Positions 36,401 through 50,905 of a stretch of 64,000 bases of DNA are shown piece after piece. Positions within the stretch are counted from its first letter, which is position 1; each line of letters opens with the position of its first letter. The notes beneath the pieces are model-generated. The model searched no databases, was not told the DNA's origin, and was given only the letters and a program-made list of their open reading frames with translations. Origin of the DNA: Sinotaia quadrata (lineage: Eukaryota; Mollusca; Gastropoda; Architaenioglossa; Viviparidae); the NCBI GenBank assembly GCA_028829895.1, contig CM054181.1:3668501-3732500 (forward strand). Direction: 5' to 3'. A program made the translations under genes and the position numbers.

Positions 36401-39400
36401 TAATTGCAAGAAATCATCAGGCTTACCCGTAACGAGAGGATATATTCTGACGTCTCCAAACTGCTGGTACGACTGTACACTGAAGTGTGGTCCTCCTCAT
36501 GGACCTCTGGGTTACGTATATCCAGGGTGTCTGAATCAAAGTCGAGTTCAAAGCGGCCATTTGCCAATCTGGAAAGATAGAGTGAAGCTTCTCAAATGCT
36601 TGCTTACTATCATGTTATTAACAATAACTCTTTACAACAATTTCATGTTCCTGTGTAAAAATAAACAAATCAATCTTCAATATGCACATTCTGCATGATT
36701 CAATAATTTTTATTTTAAAAATAACTGCTGCTAAATTAAAACATATATACATAATTTTCATTTGAGTAATGTCACAACAATTGTATATTAAAAAAATAAT
36801 AATATATACCAACAGTTTTATTTATCATATCAGTTCGAGAAAATACCTTAAAAAAACAAACACTTAAAGTGCACATTCTTAGACATTTCATTGGTTTAAT
36901 TAAGGTGGGTTGGTGGGCAGCAAACCCACTTGCTTATCTCATGAATCACTTCACTTTTTAATTCTGATTCCAGCAGCAAAGAGCACTGAACCTATTTTAA
37001 AAATATTTAATGTCTACTTCACTTCGTCATTAGATTTATGTGTTCTTACTGGGATGATAATTATATCTTTGTAAAAACTTCACTTTAGCAGTAGATTTAT
37101 GTTCTTACTGGGATGATAATTATATCTTTAAAAAAGATAAAAAGTTCACTTTAGCAGTAGATTTATGTGTTCTTACTATTTTTTTTAAAGTTCCCTTTCA
37201 CTTTAGCAGTAGATTTATGGAGTATTAGTCATGTATAGATGACCCAAAAACAATTTAGAAAAGTTTCCCCCTCGACCTCCCCAACTCCTTTTGTCAATAG
37301 ACCTAAAAGGTAAAAACTGCTGTGGAGAAAACTGACAAAAATATATCTTTTATGTGTGTCCCTTTCACCTGAATCAGTGGATTTCTAATATGTTATTGGG
37401 AAGAAAGTGACAAAAATATCTCAAAGATATGTGTCCCTTTCACTTGAATCAATGGATTTCTAATATGTTACTGGGAAGAAAATGACAAAAATATCTCTTT
37501 TATGTGTGCCCCTTTCACTTGAATCAGTGGATTTCTAATATGTTAATTGTTATTGGGAAGAAAATGACAAAAATATCTCTTTTATGTGTGCCCCTTTCAC
37601 TTGAATCAGTGGATTTCTAATATGTTAATTGTTATTGGGAAGAAAATGACAAAAATATCTCTTTTATGTGTGCCCCTTTCACTTGAATCAGTGGATTTCT
37701 AATATGTTACCGGGAAGAAAATGACAAAAATATCTCTTTTATGTGTGCCCCTTTCACTTGAATCAGGTGGATTTCTAATATGTTACTGGGAAGAAAATGA
37801 CAAAAATATCTCTTTTATGTGTGCCCCTTTCACTTGAATCAGTGGATTTCTAATATGTTACCGGGAAGAAAATGACAAAAATATCTCTTTTATGTGTGCC
37901 CCTTTCACTTGAATCAGGTGGATTTCTAATATGTTACTGGGAAGAAAATGACAAAAATATCTCTTTTATGTGTACCCCTTTCACTTGAATCAGTGGATTT
38001 CTAATATGTTACCGGGAAGAAAATGACAAAAATATCTCTTTTATGTGTGCCCCTTTCACTTGAATCAGTGGATTTCTAATATGTTACTGGGAAGAAAATG
38101 ACAAAAATATCTCAAAGAGTATCACCTCAACAAAAGATTTGTGCCGTCATTATAAGAGCATTTTTAAAAAAATCTATTAAAGTGATGATCCCATCACCTC
38201 ATCTGTGGATGTATAATGAGTTGTTATTGTAGATGAAGTGACAAAAATACCACTTTAATCACTCCTTTACACTAAATTCAAATGTTATTTATATGAATAA
38301 TAAATTATATTTGACTAGGAGAGAAGTCTATGGCTATTTTGTAAACATTTTAATATTAAAGTGATTCCTTATTTTAAAATTAAATCAAATAACCTTTAGG
38401 CAGAAAGAGTGCCCTTCAAAACTGCTGATTAATTGACAAAAACAAGAAATAATGATAATTAGAGAGAAAAGAATATATATATTATTATGTAACAAAAATC
38501 TGGGGGAAAAAAGAACAAAAAACACCTAAAGTGCTGGAAACTTGATAAAATTATTTTTTTTAACAGCAAAAGCAAATGCAGGCAGATAACTGCTGTTCAA
38601 CAGGTTAAAAAATGTTTGAGAAAAATACAACAAAATGACAAAAATGTCTAAAGGATAAAGTGCCACAAGTTGTGGCAGGCATTTTGTATTTGTTTTTTAA
38701 TAGTATAAAAAAATTTTGCATAAAAAGTCTAGCATAAAAAATCTTGCATAAAAAATTGGGGCCACAAACAACCAGATAAAAATAGTACAATGAAATTTAA
38801 AACAAGATGGCCCAAAGTGTAAACACAAGTAACAAAGAAAATTTGTTCTCTCTCTTGGCATCCTTCTCTTTTTGTATATGGACACACACACACATACTCT
38901 CATGATACAACACACACATACATTCATGATGCAACGCACATACATTCATAAAGCAACACATACATACACTCATGATGTACCACACACATACATTCGTGAT
39001 GCAACACACACTCACGATGCAACACACACACCCATGTACACTCATGATGCAACACACACACACACACACACACATGATCACATGATGCAGCATCAATCAC
39101 ACACACTACACACACACACTTCCACACTTTCAATGAAATACCATCTTACGTTTTGAGATTATAGAGGACAATCTTGGTACCAGTTTTATTAATCTGTTGT
39201 CTGAGATTCTGAAGCTCTGCTTGTATATCCTTTTCTCTGGAGTAAAGTGAATATTTTAAAATGGCTTCCAGATTGTTGCAGTTTTCTGAGGACTTTATTT
39301 GTTCCACTGATCATGTTCAGGAAAAGTAGTTCAATAACTATGACTACTTTTCATTCACTATGCATAACATAAAAGTTCAATAACTATCACTACTTTTCAT

Positions 39401-42400
39401 TCACTATGCATAACATAAAAGTTCAATAACTATCACTACTTTTCATTCACTATACATAACACTCTGGGTTTTTGCACTATTTTGGATTTGTTATTGTGAG
39501 ACCATCTGCCAAATAAATATTATGTAAATTCTTTTCAGTGTGTTACTAAGGGAAAGTACTGAAATGATTAATATGCAAAACCAATACCAACTGTGAATGA
39601 ATGAGAACATTTAAAAAAATTATTTACATGTTCACTGTATGTGGAAATCAATGTTTATAGAGTGAATCCAAGATTCATTGCAAGTAGTCCAAGCATGATG
39701 AGATATTTGCAAGTATTCATTTATATATTCATTTACACAAATGTTCAATCATATTTTGACATATATATAACTGACACTCTTATAGAGTACATGAATAGAA
39801 TTTATTCTGGTTTAATGTATGGTAATAAAACATTAACAAAATAATCATAATAAATTCTAGTCATGTACTCTATTAGAGTGTCAGTTGAGTGAACTTTCAT
39901 GCAAATGAATTGATAGGATCCATAAATGAAAAAGTTGAAATATCTCACCAAGCTTGGAATAATTAAATTATATATTAAATATTATATTATTATTATATTA
40001 AATACAAATTAAATATTAAAAAATCACAATCAGACAGTAACACACACATCAAATGTGATATATCATTAAAGAAAGAGAAGCCAAAAAAATTGCATCTTAA
40101 CTAATAAAGATTTCCAGGCAAAATGTTACTGTTAGGCAATGCATACTCAATCATAGGTACAATGACAATCAACATTTTCCAGGAAAAAGGATACTGTTAG
40201 GCAATGAATACTCAATCATAGGTACAATGATAGAATCAACATTTATTTCTTTCAAGTATGATGTCGATAAAAAGCCAACACTGGCACTGGTTTTACAGAC
40301 AGTGAACACAATTGCATCTCTTGCCAGTCTCATGGAACCAGACTTGAATCCATTGCCATAGTGACCAATAGGCATATGGCTGGCTTGTGCTCTATAGGCA
40401 TCCTTCTCACAGAAGCCAAAACTATAACAGAAATAAACTTTATCACAAACTATGACAGACATCTTTATCACAAACTATTACAGACATCTTTATCACAAAC
40501 TATTACAGACATCTTTATCACAAACTATTACAGACATCTTTATCACAAACTATTACAGATATCTTTATCACAAACTATGACAGACATCTTTATCACAAAC
40601 TATGACAGACATCTTTATCACAAACTATTACAGACATCTTTATCACATACTATTACAGACATCTTTATCACAAACTATGACAGACATCTTTATCACAAAC
40701 TATTACAGACATCTTTATCACAAAACATTACAGACATCTTTCTTACATAAGCCAAACTAAATTAGAAGTAAATAAACTGTGTTAGAAACTTATGACAGCA
40801 ACATCACAAACTATATGAAAGCAACACCACAAACTAAATGAAAGCAACACCACAAACTATATGACAGCAACACCACAAACTAAACGAAAGCAACACCACA
40901 AACTATATGACAGCAACATTACAAACTATACAGACATTAGTGCCGGTATCTACAATCTATGTCCAGAACAGTAAAATCCCAATATAATGCAATAATTTGG
41001 GTAAACAAAATTTACCATGATAAATACAGGGTCAGGTCACAGTGAGATTACAAAAATTTGCTGTTTCAAGCTAGTTAATTTATGTCTTTTTTTAAAAGAC
41101 AGTATGTAATTATTGTTATCTCACTAATTCAGCATGTTTGAAATTAAAAATGTAGCAATTTTACTCTTTTTATTCATTAAATGAAATCAGCACACAAAAA
41201 GCAAATAATTGTAGGAAAATGAATCCTTTAATGACAAAAGAAATCAAAGTTTGTCTTCTCCAGTGAAGATAGGAACCAACTTATATCCAATTTTTATTAT
41301 CGAAGGGTACATTTTGTGAGGTGTTACTGCAATATTTCTGACTCAATCACTGATTGAAATGATACTTTGGTTTCAATGATTTTATGCCAGAGTTGTTTAG
41401 AAGATGATTAAAATAAACCCATCACTCTCTGTCTAGAGCTTTTCTTATATCTAGCTAAATGGGGAGGGTGTGTGTTGACAAATGGTTGCAAGTCTATTCC
41501 TAAATTCTCTTAATATCAATATATAATCTGATAATGAGGCCTGAGTTAACTCAAGTCTGTTAATTCTGGTGATGAGATCAGAGCTAACTCATGTCAAATA
41601 CCTGAGCATTTTGAGAAGGTGATCGTGGTCCATTCCATTGCCATTGTCCTGAAAGGTAAGGCAAGTGTTACCATGGATAGTTGCCTTGTCAATCCACAGT
41701 TCTTTGGCCGAGACATCTGGATCGTATGCATTATCTGTAAATATGAATGAAGATGATAAATATGATAATGAAACTCATTATAATAATGATTATTATTAGT
41801 AAATTAATGATCATAATAATGATAAATATTAACACTGGTAATAATAATACTGATGATAATAATAATAATGGAAATGATAATGACAATTAAAATAATAATG
41901 GAGCTGATAATGACAATTAAAATAATAATGTAGATGATAATGACAATTAAAATAATAATGTAGATGATAATAAAAAATAAAATAATAATGGAGTTGATAA
42001 TGACAATTAAAATAATAATGGAGCTGATAATGACAATTAAAATAATAATGTAGATGATAATGACAATTAAAATAATAATGTAGATGATAATGAAAATAAT
42101 AATGGAGCTGATAATGACAATTAAAATAATAATGGAGATGGTAATGACAATTAAAATAATAATGGAGATGGTAATGACAATTAAAATAATAATGGAGATG
42201 GTAATGATAATTAAAATAATAAAAGAGGTGGATGCTATATAAAGGTGGTGGTAGTAGCTGTGACAATGATGATGATGGTAATGATGACTTTTTTTTAATA
42301 ACACTGCTTGGTTTAAAGGATTAGTATTGCTTTAAAACATTATTTCCAGTTTTAAAACAAAAATAATTAATGTGATAAAATGCTGAGTCATTATGTTTTG

Positions 42401-45400
42401 AATTAACAATAAATGCACTTTGTGAATTAAAATATATTTTCCTTTATGACTTTTCCAAACAAGGTTTCAGGTTCCCAAGAGCATATTTTGAAACACATAA
42501 ACTTGTGATTTTTAATGTGGCAAAACAAAGACAGGATGGCAACATGGCTACCAAATAGGTGAAAGTGTATGTGATATTGAATCACCAGAGATATCTTGAA
42601 TTTATTATCAAAAAGGATTAGCTCCTTATCACTTTGAGTCTGATGAAACAGAAACAGAAAACAATTCAAAAGGATGCATTTTTAATGCGCAACAGCCCAC
42701 ACTGAGAAGAGAAATTTTTAAGTTTGCTTCAACAAAAGAAGTGAAAATGTTGATAGGTGAATGCTTAGTAAATACATTATTATTTAGAATGTAAATCTTG
42801 GTACCTCCACCAGTTGAATAACTGCTAACTTTTGCTACATCTAAATTCCTAATAGAGTAAATATTAGATAATACTAACTTGAAAACTTTTGTATTTTGAA
42901 AAAAATAACTCACCATATTATGGCAGTCATTTTTTGGGGCTCTACTTTTATTATGATTAATAAAGTAATAGTAACAGTTTTAATTTTAATTTGGAACTGA
43001 GGCAAGTGGAGCCTTACTGTGCTATTAGTAATATTTATCAACTTGTTTTTAGCAATTTGATACTGATAATTTTAAAAATACATAACATATATGTTTGGAT
43101 TTTTAGTTTAGCCTTATTCTTATGGCACTAGTATTTAATATCATTTGATATTATATATATTAAACATTTGTTTACATTAGTGGACATTCTTAGTAAATGT
43201 GAAATACAAATAAAAATTGTAGTGTATAACTTTTCATTAATTAAATAAACATCTCGCTAATGGATTTATTAAGTGTACAGCACTTGGAAATTTCTAGTAC
43301 ATGCATAAATATTTTTAATATGAAGACAAGTAAAATAATATACAACTCTTCAGTGATAATTAAACATCTTGCTGATAAATTTATAAGTGAGCCATCATTA
43401 TTAAACATAGTTTTAAAAAATGAAAATTAAATTAAATATTTATAAAACTTGAACAGTTTCACTTATGTGACTAATACAGACTGTGATTATTAATATTAGC
43501 ATTATGATCAGTTCAGTGTAAACTGAGCAGCCTTTCCTCAATTGACTTGGTTAAAGGCATATGAACAAGCCTATGTATTTATGACAAAAAATGTTGTTTT
43601 ATATATTATGATGAGCTTTCAACACCCGAAAGAATGTAACAAAGAATAATTATAAATTATTGATTAAGCACATAAATGAAGTAATAAAAATAATTTCTAA
43701 TACAAAAAAAGAAAAGTTAAATTAGTATTACATGTACTTCTCATTAGTATTCAATAATCTTGATAATGAGTATTATGTACTTGATAATCAGTACTATATA
43801 CTTGATAATCAGTACTATAATCTTGATAATCAGTACTATGTACTTGATAATCAGTACTATAATCTTGATAATCAGTACTATAATCTTGATAATCAGTACC
43901 TTATACTTGATAATCAGTACTATATACTTGATAATCAGTACTATATACTTGATAATCAGTACTATAATCTTGATAATCAGTACTATGTACTTGATAATCA
44001 GTACTATGTACTTGATAATCAGTACTATGTACTTGATAATCAGTACTATGTACTTGATAAACAGTACTATGTACTTGATAATCAGTACTATAATCTTGAT
44101 AATCAGTACCTTATACTTGATAATCAGTACTATATACTTGATAATCAGTACTATATACTTGATAATCAGTACTATAATCTTGATAATCAGTACTATATAC
44201 TTGATAATCAGTACTATGTACTTGATAATCAGTACTATAATCTTGATAATCAGTACTATATACTTGATAATCAGTACTATAATCTTGATAATCAGTACTA
44301 TGTACTTGATAATCAGTACTATATACTTGATAATCAGTACTATAATCTTGATAATCAGTACTATAATCTTGATAATCAGTACCTTATACTTGATAATCAG
44401 TACTATAATCTTGATAATCAGTACTATATACTTGATAATCAGTACTATAATCTTGATAATCAGTACCTTATACTTGATAATCAGTACTATATACTTGATA
44501 ATCAGTACTATAATCTTGATAATTAGAACTATGTACTTGATAATCAGTACTATATACTTGATAATCAGTACTATATACTTGATAATCAGAACGTACTTGA
44601 TAATCAGTACTATATACTTGATAATAATCAGTACTATATACTTGATAATCAGTTTCTAGTAATTTACCTATTTGTAAAATAAGAGAAATAAATGTTATAA
44701 AAACTAAAAACTAAAATATGATAAAGATATAATTATATGATTGTAACCAAGTTAAGATTTGTTAACTACATTTTAAAGCATTCAATTATCCTGGTATACA
44801 GATGTATAATTACTGGATAAAAGCTATAAATTTATATCTAGATATAGCTTCTTGATCAACTTTCCAGCATCCACTGATTTTGACATTTTATATTTAAAAG
44901 ATGCTTAACTTCAAAAGAGCTATTTATTTATTCATTTATTTAACAGGCACACTATCTTCATTTAATTATACATTTACTATATAAATCTAAATTTCTTAAG
45001 CAAGGTCATTGTGAAAATATATATACAATTTTGTAGAATGCAGAATTTGAGATTATTTGCTGAAAGTTTTTTTGCTTTTGTCAAAAAGATCCAGTTTTAA
45101 ATTCCTTTAAGAGTTTTGTGGAACTACGTATAAACTATAACCTTTATAGGTTACAAATATAACATACAGTGTTTTTACATTTCACTGCAGCACAATATTT
45201 CACCAGGAATGAAAACCACTCTAAAGAAATAGCACACAAACAGTATTGTTACATTTCACTACAGCACAATATTTTACCAGGGATGAAAACCACTCTAAAG
45301 AAATAGCACACTGTGTTGTTACATTTCACTGTAGCACAATATTTCATCAGGGAAGATAACCACTCTAAAGAAATACATAAAGTGGGAACAAGGTATCACC

Positions 45401-47220
45401 CTACTGATATAGTATGCACAAGATCAGAATACTTTAACTCTGAAAAATTTGTTTTTCTTGATCGCTTTGTTATATCAAGCGTTCTATATTCATTTTGATT
45501 TTATTTTATTTTTGAAAGCTCAGCACTTAAAGGGTTAATGTTAAGGTACAACCACTTACCTATCAGTTCAGCAATGGCACTGAAAGGCCAGGTGTGGCTT
45601 GTAGAATTGGCATGAAGAAAAGAAGGACTAATCTGTATAGAAAAATAAATGAATAAGTAGTGATTGTATATAACACAAACTCTCACAAATGCACCCATGC
45701 ATGCTCCATCACACACATAGAATAAATGCAACAACCAAAGCCAAACAAAATAAAATGTCTATTTATGACAAACTACAGCATTTGTCTTTTTTTTTCAAAA
45801 GAATAATCTTATATTTCATAAACTAAAATACTACTCAGCAATGCAACACTTACATGTCATATATACATATATGCTACAGATTCACAAGAAAAGAATAATG
45901 TTATATATATGCTACAGATTCACAAAGAAAAGAATTGAAAAGTACATGAGGTGAAGTGGGCAAAATTAGGATGGGGTGGGTGGGTTGTTGTTTCATTTAA
46001 ATGGTAATTTCTAATTAAAATTGTTCAAAGCAGAAATGCAAAAGAAGATGAAAAATAAATAAGTGAATAATACATACATTTACTGTTTGGAACAAACATT
46101 TCTTTTATATTACTGCAATCATGTAGTTAAACATATCTAAAAATAACTGAAAACAGACACTCATTTTAGCTGTATAATTATTTTTTTTAAGTGCATCTTT
46201 ACACAAATAATTTGGTTATGCCAGGAAAATATTATAATATGCGAATGTTTTGAAGTCTAACTTAGAATATCTTAGTTTTGAAGTCTAACTTAGAATGTTT
46301 TAGTTTTTAATTTTTTAATTTTTAAAACAAATTCAGAGAGACTTACCTTCTGCTCTACAACCTATTCCTGCATCCAAATTGCTACTGCTTTAACCACCCA
46401 ACTTGCTACTGCTTTAACCATCCAACCATTTTCTAGATACCCTTCCGCATAAAATGGTACTTTCTACATCTTCCATGAATGCAATTTCAGTTAGTTTAAC
46501 ATCTGCTAGGACCAAAGCATTGGAGCGCCACCATATACACACCCACTTCAAAAAAATAAATACATACATACCTAATAACAGTTAAGGTATATTCTGCGTA
46601 TAGGGAATTTTTGTTACTGTTTTACGCTATAACACCAAAAGCATACTTTGTACTTTAAAATACATACATACCTAATAACAGTTCAGGTATATTCTGCATA
46701 TAGGGAATTTTTGTTACTGTTTTACGCTATAACACCAAAAGCGTACTTTGTACTTTAAAATACATACATACCTAATAACAGTTAAGGTATATTCTGCATA
46801 TAGGGAATTTTTGTTACTGTTTTACGCTATAACACCAAAAGCGTACTTTGTACTTTAAAAGAGATTTATATGCTATTGACAACTGTCGTTATCTAATCGT
46901 TTTTCACACCACAATTTTTATCTCATTATTTTCTTATCATGCAGTTTCTTTCCTATTATACGATGGGAATTTATACGCTGGCTCCCAACTGTAAAAATGA
47001 CAATATTTGCCTTAAATGTCAATACTGTTCTTTTCATTGACAAACAAAGCATCATTTAGCTAACCAAAGATTTCTTTACAAATCTGTAACGAATATTGTT
47101 AAATGATACTTCATACATTATTATATGTATAATGAAAAATATTTATAAAGAAATGTATAAGATTAACTCTCTATATTCATTAGTAATTGTATATATTCGT
47201 ATTAATCTTCCTCCTCTCCA

Positions 47221-47252
<32 letters not shown>

Positions 47253-50200
47253 CACACACAATTCAGATTCACTCAATTAACCGTCATACCAAAGGCGAGA
47301 GGAAGAAACTGAAATAACATTTATACTTTAACGGCCGGCAGCTCATTAATATTTTATTCCATTAGAAGCGGACGTGTGATTAATCATTTTTAATCAGGCT
47401 GTGGATACCATAAGCTACAAGTCAGAGGCAAATCAGTTATCTTTCCAATAAAACAACAGTTAATTCTCCAAATAAAATATTTTAAAATAAAAATCAAACT
47501 GCCTCCCGTTGGTTGATTGATTTCTTTCAGTTTAATTTGTTCACAGCGAGCGGGAAAGTTCTCGCTGCTGGTGGTGGTGGATCTCTAAACCCTTTCAAAT
47601 GTTTGCTGACGTAGCTCTGGCGTCTGCAAAGCAACTATCTTTGGCAGACAGTATTACCTAAAAAAAAAAAAAAAAGATAAGTTTAAGTGTTTGTCCACGG
47701 GCATAAAATATATGGTTCCGAGATGTGTGCTAAAATCTGTGAGGGCTGGAGGGAGTGGCTTGCACTACAATGAGGACACGATTGGGAGTGGCTGTGAGTA
47801 ATGTGAGGGTGGGTGGCCAACAACTCGGCCGTGCATGCCTCTGAACTGAAAACCCTCGTGTCTCGCCTACATTATAAATCTTCATCAACTATTCCCCCGG
47901 TGAATACTTCTACGCCGTCACCAACCAGTCATGGCTTCCACACTCCTCTTTTCTACTCTTCTCATTTGCGTGCTCACTGCGGCAACGCTCGCTCAGTTTC
48001 CAGGAGGCCAGGGTTTCCCGGGTTTGGGGGGCAACGATGCCAACAGTGGCTTCGGCGGTAACAATCAGTTCCAAAGTGGAAACGGATTTCCAGGATCTGG
48101 CTTTCCAGGTGGAAACAGCTTTCAAGATGGAAACGGATTTCCTGGAGCAGGCTCACAAGGTGGAAACGGATTTCCTGGAGCAGGCTCACAAGGTGGAAAC
48201 GGGTTCCCTGGAGCAGGCTCACAAGGTGGAAATGGATTTCCTGGAGCAGGCTCACAAGGTGGAAACGGGTTCCCTGGAGCAGGCTCACAAGGTGGAAATG
48301 GATTTGGAGGAAACGGTTTTCAAGATGGAAATGGATTCCCCGGAGTAAGCTCACAAGGTGGAAATAGCTTTTCTGGTGTAAATGGATTCCCTGGAGCAGG
48401 ATCACAAGGTGGAAATGGATTCCCAGGAGGAAATGGCTTTCCCGGTGGAAATGGATTCCCTGGAGCAGGATCACAAGGTGGAAATGGCTTTCCCGGTGGA
48501 AATGGATTCCCTGGAGCAGGATCACAAGGTGGAAATGGACTCCCAGGAGGAAATGGCTTTCCCGGTGGAAATGGATTCCCTGGAGCAGGATCACAAGGTG
48601 GAAATGGATTCCCAGGAGGAAACGGCTTTTCTGGTGGAAATGGATTTGGAGGAAATGGTTTTCAAGATGGAAATGGATTCCCTAGCGCAGCACAAAGTGG
48701 AAACGGATTCCCGGGAGGAAACGGATTTCCAGGAGGAAATGGATTTCCCGGCGGAAGCGGTTTCCCAGGAGGAAACGGATTTCCCGGTGGAAACGGACTG
48801 CCAGGAAACGGTTTTCAAGATGGAAATGGATTCCCAGGAATGGGACCACAAGGTGGAAACGGATTCCCGAGGACTGATTTTCAGGGTAGCAGACAACCAG
48901 CTGTCTTTTCAGAGAGCGGAAATACTTTCCGACCGGCCGGCGGGCTAGAAGGGCTCGGACATCAAGCGCCAAACACCCAGGGCTCAAATGTGATGCCAGG
49001 CGGTAGCTTCCCAAAATCTGGCAGCGTACAATCAGGATGATTGCTTCCAAGAAATCATTTTATGGTAAGCGGCATTGTTTTAAACCCAGGTAATAAGTGA
49101 CAGGTAACACGTACAACAAATCATGACTTAAGCAATAAGTCAACAATTTCAATTTTATTTCAATATAAAAATAGCAATCTAAATGTGGTTAAGCCATATA
49201 ATATTATTGTATAATAAAGGGTAAAATTAATAAAAGAAAAATCGGTTTTAAAACGCATGGAAACAGCACATTTAAAAATCATTTACACAAGGAAACAATA
49301 ATACAAACTTTAAAAGCGAAATCATACATTTAACAATGAGTTACATAAGGAAACAATAATACACACTTTAAAAGCGAAATCATACATTTAACAATGAGTT
49401 ACATAAGGAAACAATAATACAAACTTTAAGAGCGAAATCAAAACAGCAATAATGAACTAAGCGAAACAAGTAAGTATGTAATAAACAAACACATCTAAAT
49501 GCTGAAACAGATATTTCAATTAAAACGAGATATTAAGTCACAGGGGGAAAAAATCAAACCCTTACCTACCAATGAGATAGAAAGAGGGGCAGTGAATACT
49601 ATTCATGTATTGATGAATTCTAACAACCGGAAAACTTTTCTTTTTATGGTCACACCTTTATTGACTGTTAGCATTTTATAAGTCATTAAAAGTTCTTCAT
49701 ACTACTTCAATTTTGAATTTTTTTTAAAAGAAAAGTCATTAAGATGACCGATGACGTCATCGGTTGGTTATGTCCACCAACAAAAGTATCTGATGCGACA
49801 AATGAAGGACAGTGGTCATTCGAATAGCGGCAGAAAAGTAGCAATCGTTATAATTGGCGTGTGTAGTTGAGCTCACTAAAACTGACCAGAAATACTGTCT
49901 AATAAAACGTAACGCATGTAGAAATACTGTCTATAAAACGTAACGCATGTAGAAATACTGTCTATAAAACATAACTCATGTAGAAATACTGTCTATAAAA
50001 CGTAACGCGTGTAGAAATACTGTCTATAAAACGTAACGCATGTAGAAATACTGTCTATAAAACGTAACGCGTGTAGAAATACTGTCTATAAAACGTAACG
50101 CATGTAGAAATACTGTCTATAAAACGTAACGCGTGTAGAAATACTGTCTAATGAACGTAACGCTGTAGAAATAGTCTATGAAACGTAACGCATATAGAAA

Positions 50201-50841
50201 TACTGCGGTAACAGCAATGCTTTACCAAACGGAATAAGCGAACATCCGAAAGTAGGCCATTGCAGTATATAGCGAGTATACTCAGAAAAATATATAAAAT
50301 ACAACCGTAGGCACAGCACAATAAATAGCGAGTATATTCAACAACAAAAAATAACAGTAGACAGAACACAATAAATAACGAGTATTCTCAGAAAAATAAA
50401 GTATAACATTAAAAAAAAAATCAAACAAGCAAATTAATGTAAATGTACTTTTTTTCTTAAAAAAATCACATATATCTTTAAAGCAACAAATAAAATTGGT
50501 ATTAAAAAGGGAAGCGAAGTTTGCTTGTTTGCTTGTTAAAATAATAATAATTTTAAAAAATTTGCAAAATAAAAGTAAATGTAACTACATGAAAAGTAAC
50601 AAATATAATGAAATGAAAAATATAATAATGTAGGTGTAAGAAAATAAAAAGTAAATAATACGTGCAATATACAAACGAATTCGTATTGGTAAACAAATGT
50701 AGTATATCAAACAAAAATGACGAGTAACAAATAAGAAATTAAAAAAGTTAACAAATGTAACAATAAAAATAAAATGAAATGTAATGAAAATAAAAATTAA
50801 CAAATGTAACGTCACGCAAAAGGCTGTCTATGTATAACATC

Positions 50842-50905
<64 letters not shown>

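Noticed and set aside
41804..42304. Minus-strand Ile/His/Tyr-rich frames
   Set aside because: Products of an ATT/GAT-rich 30-bp array beside MORC exon 3.
43732..44659. Two long plus-strand frames (YYxLDNQ and ISTxYLI repeats)
   Set aside because: Both follow from a 21-bp minisatellite whose unit lacks stops; no signal peptide, promoter or splice signal, and two frames are open at once.
48037..48948. Alternative-frame and antisense frames over the glycine-rich gene
   Set aside because: Shadows of the repeat in 47931-49040; only that frame has a signal peptide, TATA box and good start context.
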